Part shown: positions 31,885-40,593 of the stretch, piece by piece
Layout of the letters: every line of letters starts with the position of its first letter
Position numbering within the stretch: the first letter of the stretch is position 1
DNA from: Bathynomus jamesi
Taxonomy: Eukaryota > Arthropoda > Malacostraca > Isopoda > Cirolanidae
DNA length: 64,000 nt
Assembly (NCBI GenBank): GCA_023014485.1
Contig: JAJOZX010005538.1
Location: 129,001 to 193,000 of the forward strand
Reading direction: 5' to 3'
The notes under the pieces: generated by a model
What the model was told of the DNA's origin: nothing
Database searches by the model: none
What the model saw: only the letters and a program-made list of their open reading frames with translations
Position numbers and translations under genes: made by a program

Positions 31885-31886
<2 letters not shown>
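30936..31886. other. Pyrimidine-rich and simple repeats, no gene
   Basis: Contains C/T-rich DNA at 31015-31115, a short direct repeat GCAGCATTGATTTGTTG (31100 and 31135), a (GT)n tract at 31327-31358 and AT-rich DNA beyond. A block near 31840 resembles one near 36110 (CTAGGTTCCGCC / TTAGGCTGCGCC), a sign of an undefined dispersed repeat. Confidence 0.6.
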
Positions 31887-31919
<33 letters not shown>

Positions 31920-31921
<2 letters not shown>

Positions 31922-32434
31922 GAATGAACGCAGAATGGTCCCCTGAGTTTTTTATGATACACACAGACATTGCATGGAAAAAGGAACTCTTCTGGGATAA
32001 TTAAATCCACTATAGTCCGAATAAGTAATGGTAAATGACAAATACCATAGTTTTTCTTTTTCATGATGCTAGCCCGACGTCGGCAACGGGTCACTCGCAA
32101 AGAGGTCCCATAAACATAGCTTCCCTCACCAGCTATCTGCAAAGCAGACAGGATCCAGCTTTGGGACATGGATCTAGGGTTTCCATGTCCCAAAGCTGGA
32201 TCCTGTCTGCTTTGCAGATAGCTGGTGAGGGAAGCTATGTTTATGGGACCTCTTTGCGAGTGACCCGTTGCCCACGTCGGGCTAGCATCATGAAAAAGAA
32301 AAACTATGGTATTTGTCATTTACCATTACTTATTCGGACTATAGTGGATTTAATTAACCCAGAAGAATTCCTTGTTCCATGCACTGTCTGTGTGTATCAT
32401 AAAAAACTCAGGGGACCATTCTGAGTTCATTCCC
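31920..32434. repeat. Near-perfect 515-bp palindrome
   Basis: Arms of about 250 bp (31920-32172 and 32181-32434) are separated by only about 8 bases (centred at about 32177). The arms run from GGGAATGAACGCAGAATGG to the central GGGACATGGA. There are only a few mismatches or indels, for example at the right-hand AGAATTCC versus GGAACTC. The open frames across it mirror each other and are not genes. Confidence 0.9.
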
Positions 32435-32621
32435 ATCTTGAAACGGACGTGTTATGTGCCTTGAAAAGTGGACAGTCAATTCTGCCAGTTGAGGTTTAAG
32501 TTTTGGTTTTTGGCTAAAAATATAATAGTTACCCCTTTTTCTTTGATGTATTCAATCTGACGTGGAGGCAGCGAGTCTTTTGCTTATATTGAGGTTCTAA
32601 ATGTAGCAGGGATAGGCTGCT

Positions 32622-32840
32622 TTAAACCCTAGATCCATGTCCCAAAGCTGGATCCTGTCTGCTTTGCAGATAGCTGGTGAGGGAAGCTATGTTTATGGGA
32701 CCTCTTTGCGAGTGACCCGTTGCCCACGTCGGGCTAGCATCATGAAAAAGAAAAACTATGGTATTTGTCATTTACCATTACTTATTCGGACTATAGTGGA
32801 TTTAATTATCCCAGAAGAGTTCCTTGTTCCATGCACTGTC

Positions 32841-32846
<6 letters not shown>
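32622..32846. repeat. Third copy of the palindrome arm
   Basis: A direct copy of the right arm, starting in AAACCCTAGATCCATGTCCC and ending in CACTGTCTGTGTGTATA before a TA tract. The sequence left of it (32440-32620) is unrelated to the palindrome. The AAACCCTAG flank is also present in reverse complement at the palindrome centre, showing that the left arm extends a few bases further than the right. Confidence 0.85.
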
Positions 32847-32885
<39 letters not shown>

Positions 32886-32940
32886 TATATGTAAATGAGT
32901 AAATCTTCTTCTCATCTTATTAAGTAGTGTGTATATATTA

Positions 32941-33583
32941 GGGTGGCCCTTAGTTGTATGTGATTTTCTGAAATGAAATATTTTTCATCTCCCAACCTCC
33001 AAAGTTGTTCTAATCCATGTAAAAATGCTCTGTGTAAACTTTCAGCTCAATCAGACAATATTAAGATGGTCCCGAAAGGCCCTAAAGTTTCAGATTTTAA
33101 CAATATTGATATTTTTTCATATAAAACCGTTTTTATCTTCTTTACATTGTTTTATTCGAAAGAAATATAGAAAATGATCGAAAGAGAATTCAATTTACAA
33201 TAAATTTAGTTATAACCATTATTTACTTAAAACCAAAATTGAACGAGATATTCACGGAAATTGAAAAGTATCATAAGTGTGTAAAAAAACCGCTTCTGGA
33301 AGGTTCTAGAAAGTTCTGCGCCTGCGGCCTATATAAGCGGCGTAATTATTTGTTGTAAATAAAATTCACTTTCGATTATGCTTTGTGATTATTTTCCCAA
33401 ACAAAGTTTGCAAATGAATTATAAAGGTTTTATATTAGAAATAACAATTATCGGTGAATTTTGAAACTTTAGGGCCTTTGGGGGCCACCTCAATATAGTC
33501 CAATTGAGCTGAAACATTGCACAGAGCACGTTTCTATATATTGAAAGAAGATTAGGGGTTGGGAGCAAGTAATTTCAAAAGTT
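32941..33583 (+). mobile_element. Inverted-repeat element with TAGGGTGG end and internal heat-shock promoter
   Basis: The left arm (about 32941-33105) and right arm (about 33440-33583) are diverged inverted repeats. Both contain GGCCCTAAAGTTTC, a GCTCAAT block and TGCTCTGTG. The left end reads TAGGGTGGCCC, and the right arm is truncated before that terminus. No transposase is present. The central ~330 bp hold the promoter described separately. Confidence 0.6.
33294..33337 (+). promoter_or_regulatory. Heat-shock element array with TATA box
   Basis: From 33294 to 33316 there are five perfect alternating TTC/GAA units with 2-base spacers (TTC-GAA-TTC-GAA-TTC), the consensus HSF-binding array. 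Thirteen bases later TATATAAG (33330-33337) is a consensus TATA box, which predicts transcription starting near 33360 on the plus strand. Downstream there is only a very short frame (17 codons from ATG at about 33415). Spacing and order are those of hsp70-type promoters. Activity is inferred. Confidence 0.8.
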
Positions 33584-33638
33584 GAAATATCACGAAAGCG
33601 CTCGGACTTTGTGTTTCCTTTTCCTTGTTGTTGTTTGC

Positions 33639-33669
<31 letters not shown>

Positions 33670-33684
33670 ATATATATATATATA

Positions 33685-34698
33685 GATCGGGTGGGCAAAA
33701 AAAAAGGGAGACCTCGAACTTTGGCTGTAAAATCCAAAGTTATGGTCAGATTTCAATATTTTTTTCACAACCAACAACTAAGTACATTTCCTATAAGGTG
33801 AGCGGATTTGAAAGAAAACTAATAAAAATTACGGATTTATTGAACATTTCTTTATACCACTGGAAATTCTCCATTTACACTACTACTGCATTGTATGTGC
33901 AGATAAAAAGTTACAAAGTACTCACATATGGTGCTACCTTAATGTTAAAAAAACTGCTCGATATGTTTACCACGAACTTCTACAACCTTTTTCAATCTAG
34001 GACAGAACTCATCTATGGCTTTATTGATTTGTTCATGTGGTAGCTCATCCCATTTTTCCAGAAGAAGCTGTCGTAAATGAGCGACATTTCTTACTTTGAC
34101 CCGATAAATTCTCTGCGACAAATTTTCCCAAAGGTCGTAATCGACAAGATTTAAATCAGGACTGTTTGGTAGCCAAATTTAATACCGCTACCTGGTATTC
34201 TTTTGATATCTCCTGTTTAATCGATTTTCTTGAGAAGCTTGTCCAAACTTCCTGCAATTGGCTTACGTTAATTAAAATCGTTTTAATTATCAACTTGACC
34301 TATGATTAGCAAGATTTTCCTGAAATATTCGCCATAAATCCAATTTCTCAGCTAAAATGCTAAGAGAGATCGCATACAACCCATAAAATTACCTAATAAT
34401 AACATACTAAAATTTCATGATTCTATGTACCTTATTTGCCGAGATATGAAGGATTTAAAAGGGCTCTCTTTTTTTCTTTGCCGACCCGACAATGCAGTAG
34501 TAGTGTAAATGGAGAATTTCCATTGGCATAAAAAAATGTTCAATAAATCCGTAATTTTAAATAGTTTTCTTTGAAATCCGCTCACCTTATAGGAAATTTA
34601 CTTTGTTGTGGGGGTGCGAAAAAAATATTGAAATCTGACATTAATTTTGAATTTTACAGCCAAAATTCGAGGTCTCTCTTTTTTTTTACCCACGCGAT
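33685..34698 (-). mobile_element. mariner-family element with long TIRs, mostly deleted
   Basis: Inverted ends of about 170 bp start ATCGGGTGGGCAAAAAA / ATCGCGTGGGTAAAAAA and share GAGACCTCGAA, CGCTCACCTTATAGGAAAT and AATAAATCCGTAATTTT. The element is about 1 kb. Inside lies only the C-terminal part of a transposase (33945-34178). TATATA surrounds the left end, so the exact TA junction is ambiguous. Confidence 0.75.
33945..34178 (-). pseudogene. Tc1/mariner transposase C-terminal fragment
   Basis: The minus strand encodes PNSPDLNLVDYDLWENL followed by about 55 residues, including LLLEKWDELPHEQI, with a stop at 33945-33947. The SPDLN..DYDLW block carries the third catalytic acid (Asp). The rest of the DDE domain and the DNA-binding region are absent. 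Confidence 0.75.
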
Positions 34699-34800
34699 AT
34701 ACAGTATATACGAAGGTCACTCACTATATTTTGCCCCACCTTTTTTTTTCTTTCCAAATTTCCTTGCAAGTTCCAGAAATTTTGTACACAAGTACCTTTT

Positions 34801-35879
34801 TTACAAGTTTTTATTTTTCCACATAGTCTCCATCTTTTCTACGGCTTTTCTCAATCTTGAAACAAGGGCCTTTATTCCTTGCTGGTAAAAGTCCGCTGGG
34901 TTCCGCTGGACCACCCCTTAACCTCCTCAACAACCTCATCGTCACTCTGAAACTTTCTTCCACGAATAGCATCCTTCATTGGCCCAAACAAATGGAAGTC
35001 TGAAGGTGCCAGATCCGGGCTGTATGGAGGGTCTGGTAACACAGTCAAGTGCATTTTTGTGATGGTCTCTCTTGTTTGCAAACTGTTGTGTGGTCTTGCG
35101 TTATCGTGCAAAAGAAGGACGTCTTCCAGTTTTCTCTCCGGTCGAACTCGATTTATACGTCTCTGGAGTCTCTGTAGGGTAGCAATATATGCCTCTGAGT
35201 TGATTGTTTGTCCTTTCTTCATAATGTCTACCAGAATCACCCCTTTTATGTCCCAGAAGATGGTGGCCATAACCTTTCCTGCAGAGGGAGCCATTTTGAA
35301 CTTTTTCTTGCGTGGGGAGTTTGCGTGATGCCACTCCATGGATTGGCGTTTTGTTTCAGTTTCAAAGTGGTGTACCCAAGTCTCATCCCCACTCACAATT
35401 CGTGAAAGGAAGTCATCCCCTTCTGTCTCGTTTCGAACCAACGAATCAGAAGCAATTTCTTTTCTTTGGGCTTTGTGATCTTCAGTCAGTTGGCGAGGAA
35501 CAAACCGTGAACACACTTTTGAGTATCCCAGTTGCTGAATTATTGTATTCACACTTCCTTCACTAATTCCTAGCTCCAACGATAGCTCCTTGTATGTGAC
35601 GCGCCGATTTGATCGAATGATGCTGTTAGCACGTTGCACAGTGTGAGATGTCACAGCCGATGCCGGGCGACCTCTGCGTGGATCATCATCGAGGCTGGCT
35701 TTCCCTCTCTCCAATGATCTCACACGTTTAGACCAGCGTCCAACTGAGCTTCGATCAACAACAGCATCTCCGTAAACGTTTTTTAGACGTTTGTGAATAT
35801 TTCCAACTGTTTCCTTCTCTGCGGTTAAGAACTCGATAACAGCTCTCTGTTTACGACGCACATCACTGTCAAACGCCAT
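34801..35879 (-). pseudogene. Classical mariner transposase (DD34D), frameshifted near the C-terminus
   Basis: The best start is the Met of MAFDSDVRRKQRAV (35879); the frame extends 20 codons further upstream without support. It has a bipartite helix-turn-helix N-terminus with GRPA hinge. The catalytic triad is in SGDETWVHHFE, LLHDNARPH and YSPDLAPSDFHLFG. There are exactly 34 residues between the second and third Asp, as in canonical mariners. The open frame ends at 34872 after a shift near 34910. In the neighbouring frame the typical NPADFYQQGIKALVSR ending continues to a stop at 34801-34803. The break is thus a single indel. Terminal repeats are unclear: a left-end candidate is at about 34720, and no matching right end was found. 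Confidence 0.85.
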
Positions 35880-35939
35880 TTTCGAAACTGGGTTAACCAT
35901 CTGTTTTATACAAGGGCGTTTAAAAGCGGATTTATACAA

Positions 35940-36238
35940 GGAGGGGGAGATTCAAACTGGAAAAATTCGGTTATGTGAAGCGCAGAAAGTTGAAACTTAC
36001 GGGCTAAAAGACATTTCAGCTCCATGGCCTATTATTTAACTAAGAAAAAAGGGTGAGGAAAAATATATTGAGTGCTCCTAGTATATTCATATATATTATT
36101 TTCAACACATATATATTTAGGCTGCGCCGCACAAATGCTTATAAGAAAAACAATGCATATCTTCGTCACTCTTTCGCAGACATTGGTGATGTGCGTGTGT
36201 GCGTGCCGCTGTTTTATTGAGCCTATGTGTATATGCAT
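35940..36238. other. AT-rich spacer
   Basis: No gene. It may include the lost 5' end of the mariner to the left. A block at 36100-36160 resembles 31840-31890. Confidence 0.4.
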
Positions 36239-39071
36239 TAGGGTGGGTCGAAACACACAAAAAAATAATTTATCCAAAAGCCACGCAATGCATGGATTTC
36301 CACTTAATGTCCTTATCATTACATAAAAAATAAACACTGTGCTACCCCCACCAGGGGTCGCACAAAGTACCCCCTTTACCCATTTGAGGAGCCCTTGTCA
36401 TCATTTTCCTTTGACTTACTTACAGTATATGCTATATATTGTGCGATCAGCTTTCTAATCATGTTTTTTCTTTTCAGATGATATAGATTTGTGATTTAAG
36501 TATTTGTCTCTTAAAAATATGGCCACACGTAGCAAAACGGCTAATTCTGCTTTTTGGCCAGCCAACTAGATTTCCACCTGCCATGATACCTTCAAAAGCT
36601 GATGTAGTGAGGCACTGTTTTTTTGTTCGGCAAATAAAAGATGCTGAGGGTAAAGGTTCATGTAGTGCCAACGAATGTTACAGGGTTGTCACTACTGATA
36701 TTGAAGTCATCTGGAACCGATTTTCATTTCCTACCGTTGGCACAGAAGGTATCTTCATGAAAGTATGCCGACTGATTATGTCAGCATCTAAATTAAATAA
36801 AATACCCCAAAATAGAAGAAAGGAGGAATTCTTCACAAAGTTGTCAACGTTTGATATGTTTGACGTATGCAGTTGCGATTGCTATGGCAAAACAAGAGAA
36901 AGGCCACAGTACAGGTGTATCGAAAGGATTCCAGTCCAAGAATTTAATCCATAGGACAAAAAGAACGCAGAAATCAACTGGGACCAATTGATCGAGCTAC
37001 AACATCTGCATTAAGAAGAAGTGAAGTTAGACAAGAAGTGCAACAACGAGCTCAACAAAGAGCTCAAGAGAAAATGGAGGCTTCTTTCAATGACATTTCT
37101 GGAAGTTTAGACATCTTAGATGATATGGAAGTGGATGCAAGTACTGAAGAAAATGATGATTTTAAACCTGAACTGGAGTTAGCAGATCATGAACAAAACA
37201 GATACCGTTATGATGAGCTGGTTATTACTGCAGATCACTATCGCGTCAGCTGCAGAGCAGCGGCCGCCATTGTAAGTGCAGCTTTAAAAGACATGGGAAT
37301 TTTGAAAGAATCTAACATGCTTGATAGGAAAAAAGTGAAAGAGAAAGAGTGCGAGTTGGTAAAAGAAATATTGTTAAGGCAAAATCGGAGAACTTACATC
37401 TAGAATGCATAGGATTTCATAGTAGAATGGATGATACATTAACGCAGGGAGGTAAAACAAAAGAAGAGCACTGCACCATTGTCAAAGAGCCTGGAGGTTT
37501 ATATGTAGACATCTCATGCCAGATAAAGGGACATCTCGATCCATAGCAGAAGAAATTTTGACTTTAATTTTGGATACAGACAGTAATGACACTTTGAAAG
37601 CCTTACTATGTGATGGAACAGCATTAAATACAGGAAAAGTTGGTGATGTGATTAAACTGATTGAGATTCAGCTAGATGGATCTTTGCAATGGTTAGTATG
37701 CCAGCTCCACATGAATGAAGTGCCTTTCAGGCATGTATTTGAAGCAATTGATGGGCAGACTAATGGAACAGACAGTTTCAAAGGTGATATTGGCAAAGCG
37801 ATAAAAAATGATTTGACAAAATTAAAAATAGTTAATTTCACTCCAGTAATTGGAAGAATAAAACAAATTCCTGCTGATGTTGTAAAAGCTCAGCACGGAT
37901 CAGAAGTACTTGTACGACATCTGCTTATCAGTTCAATCAGGCAGCGTTCCCGAAAACCTGAGTTCGAAATCTGGAAATATTCATCATGCGCGATGGCTCA
38001 CTCGGGCTAATCGTGCTCTAAGATTGTATGTATCAACATTGAAACCAGAACAGGGTTTCAAAGACATTGTGAAGATTATAATGCAGTGCTATGCTCCCCG
38101 GTGGTTCCAAATTAAATCACATCCAAAAGCGGTCGATGGAGCCATAAATTTTTGGTACCTTATACAACTGGTAAGAAATGTTGAAGAAAAGTTCCAAAAC
38201 GTTATGGAATCAGTCTTAAAACGTAGCTCCTATTTTTCCACACCGGAAAATATTATTTTAGCAATGATAACGGATCAAAGATAACAAGTGAGAGTAATTG
38301 CGATCCAGCGAATAATTGAGGCCAGAAAGTCTTCCCCGAAACTGAAAAACTTTGAACTTTCTAAAACACTCAACTTGAAGGCAGAAGATTACACCGAAAT
38401 GGTTGATTTGGAGAGAGAAACCATATATGCACCACCTTTGCTAAATGAATTCAGCGACAGTGACATTATCAAAGCTCATGCCGAGTTACTGATGATTCCA
38501 CCATACCCGTGTCATGGTCAGAAACTGGAGAGCGCTGTCAGTCTCGTGAGAAAAGCATCAGAAGAACGATATGGCTATGAAAATCGTCAAAAATTTATTC
38601 TAAATCTTTTAGAATCTAGGAAAAAAAAATGCCTAATTTTAACACGAAAGGGCAATGGAAGTAAGAATTTACAGGAACAATGAAGGAAGATCACTTTAGA
38701 AAAACGTCTGGTTGTAACATTGTTTCATTTTTTTAAATTTTAACCTTTTCTATACCTTCTTCAATATGTCTATAATTTAAAATCTTAATATAATGCTGCT
38801 AAATGGCTATTGTCAATAAATAATATATTTTGTTTCATTTATATATCATATTTCAATTAGCATTTAATTTTGCATCATTGCAATATGATTTAAAACACCA
38901 GGAAAAATGTTATTATATGTCAGAGTACAAGACATGAGAGGCAAAAACCCCAAAATTGTGCTACTCCGACAACACTTCGCACAGCAAAAAAAAGTTAGCA
39001 GAAGGCTTTTCGGAGCCATAGAAACCCCCTGCAATGCGTGGTTATTCAGTATAAAATTTCGACCAGCCCTA
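36239..39071 (+). mobile_element. hAT-like DNA transposon with TAGGGTGGGTCG ends
   Basis: The left end is TAGGGTGGGTCGAAA and the right end in reverse complement is TAGGGCTGGTCGAAA. A further matching block, CCACGC(A)ATGCA, lies about 40 bp inside each end. The flanks ATATGCAT and ATATGTAT form a plausible 8-bp target duplication with one mismatch. The YARNG-type terminus and 8-bp duplication fit the hAT superfamily. The internal 2.1-kb gene is plus strand. Confidence 0.6.
36483..38683 (+). pseudogene. hAT-like transposase of uncharacterised family, degraded
   Basis: Successive frames (36583-36954, 37038-37403, 37350-37546, 37516-38010, 37910-38284, 38288-38683) read as one protein of about 700 codons with several frameshifts and stops. 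Motifs seen: a Cys pair CSCDC early; an acidic DDMEVDASTEENDD linker; LLCDGTALNTG with a candidate catalytic Asp; VCQLHMNE (C-x2-H); HHARWLTRANRALRLYV, an RW motif as in the hAT core; and a C-terminal CHGQKLESAVSLVRKAS block. Related multi-copy uncharacterised proteins occur in arthropods and cnidarians. Superfamily placement rests on the TIR, target duplication and C-x2-H/RW motifs. Confidence 0.55.
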
Positions 39072-39636
39072 ATATGTATGTTTCAGCGTGCTGTCGAAAT
39101 TGTGCGCTGTAGGTTAGGGTAGGTTAGGCTAAGTTATTTTATTTACAACATGTATTTGTGTTGAGGAGAATATATTTTCTTTCGGTAAGGAATGTTATTC
39201 CAAAAATCATTTTGAAATATTAATTGAACGTGGTTGCACTCTCTCGGTTAAGTTAGGTTAGGTAAGTATACACTACAGTCATAGTAGCATTGGGTCAGCG
39301 TGCTGCATTATATCAAGTGGCCTCTGAGCCATACATATTTCAAATTTTATTACTTTTTATCTTTTTAAGTGGTGGCCACTAAAATTCATAATGTGACGCC
39401 ACATTTATATATATAATATATATATATATATATTATTTTATTTTTTATTTATTTTTCTTTTATTTTTTTAAATCAAAATCCGTTGACGGATTAAGATTTT
39501 ATCAAGGATAAAATTTCCCTCTACTGGCACTCCCCTTTTCCCCCGCTTTTTCCCCTTTTCTCACTCTTTCCTCTCACCACCTTTTCCCCTCCTCCACCAG
39601 TTCCCCTCTCTCTCCTTTCCCATTTTTCATGTCTTG
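39072..39636. other. Spacer with TTAGG-like words and C/T-rich DNA
   Basis: Holds scattered GGTTAGG words (39110-39130 and 39250-39265), a TA tract near 39408-39432 and a pyrimidine-rich stretch at 39530-39625. No gene is seen. Confidence 0.5.
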
Positions 39637-40355
39637 TGTGAAAAATGCTATGTATGAATTGGTCCACAATTAACCCACCCCTTATATCTCCAGTCTAACT
39701 ATAGAGTAGATTAAGTCTAGCCTTGTAGGGGTCAGCCTAGAGATTCCGGAAATGGTCCAGAGCGGGCAGATAAATTGAGGTCCACAGTAGGATTCCTCAC
39801 CAAATTAGGTTAGGGCAATCTACCTTCACCTTTGTTAAGCTATGCGTTGATGCTAGGTCTTAGGCCACAATGTAGGCCTAAGTTGTCTGACCCAGCTTAA
39901 TTTAATGCGTTTACTTCTAACTGGGTTAAAAACACAATTAGTCACTTACTGCTAGTTATTAGAGAGTCTCTTTTCCCCTTCTGTCTAATTGTAGAGAGCG
40001 TACTTGCTGGTGGGGATCTTTTCGTTGTCTGTTCTTGTCCCTTCTCTCGTTCCGTCTTCTCGCCCCGTTCCTCGTTTTCGTTCTCTCTTGTCTTCTTTTC
40101 GCGGGGCTTTTTCCACCAGCGTCTCCTTCGTCTTTTTGTGGTTGGTTGATCGGTAATGTATATCTATTACCGAGCACGCTCTTGTCACACAGTATATAAA
40201 TACTAGTGTGGAGAATAACTCTGGTGAGCAACCAATTGGTTTCATCCACCCAGTTATTGACATAAAAGGAATTTAATAATTGTTAGATTAACTACCTACC
40301 TACTCAGTGAACCATTTTCGTTACCTCCCAACTACCCACACATCAGTTTTCCATA
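39637..40355 (-). repeat. BEL/Pao LTR 1 (3' LTR of copy 1)
   Basis: On the plus strand it starts TGTGAAAAATGC and ends TTTTCCATA. It is preceded by the target duplication TCTTG. It contains a TATAAATA box-like word near 40195 (minus-strand relevance uncertain). Open frames inside are shared by all three LTRs but are Arg/Lys-rich products of C/T-rich DNA, not genes. Confidence 0.9.
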
Positions 40356-40593
40356 TACTGGGGGCCCCGGGAGATAAAAATTTTGGTGTCAGTGTCACCA
40401 ATTTTTATGTCTGAGTGTAGACTAGCTAACTATTTGACTGCAAATGCCTGTTAATCTGATTAACAGTGCCTATCCTCACCTTCTCATGGAGAAGATGTAG
40501 CATTTAATTAGAAGAGAAAATATACATCCATAGGATGAAACTGTCTATGGTCTTTACCATAAGAAAAGAAAAAGTGAAAGTTAGAAGATAAAA

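Noticed and set aside
32035..32424. Mirror-image open frames across the 31920-32434 palindrome
   Set aside because: Both strands give the same peptide because of the inverted arms, and the third copy keeps the frame only through high DNA identity. There is no domain or coding bias.
34720..36000. Complete TIR boundaries for the DD34D mariner
   Set aside because: A candidate left end (CGAAGGTCACTCAC near 34722) has no matching inverted partner to the right of the gene, so boundaries were not claimed.
39105..39265. TTAGG-like words suggesting interstitial telomere repeats
   Set aside because: Only a few scattered GGTTAGG words, not a tandem array. Similar words occur in the BEL leaders.
39959..40263. 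Two overlapping Arg/Lys-rich frames in each LTR
   Set aside because: They lie inside non-coding LTR sequence, overlap each other, and come from C/T-rich DNA. They recur only because the LTR is repeated.
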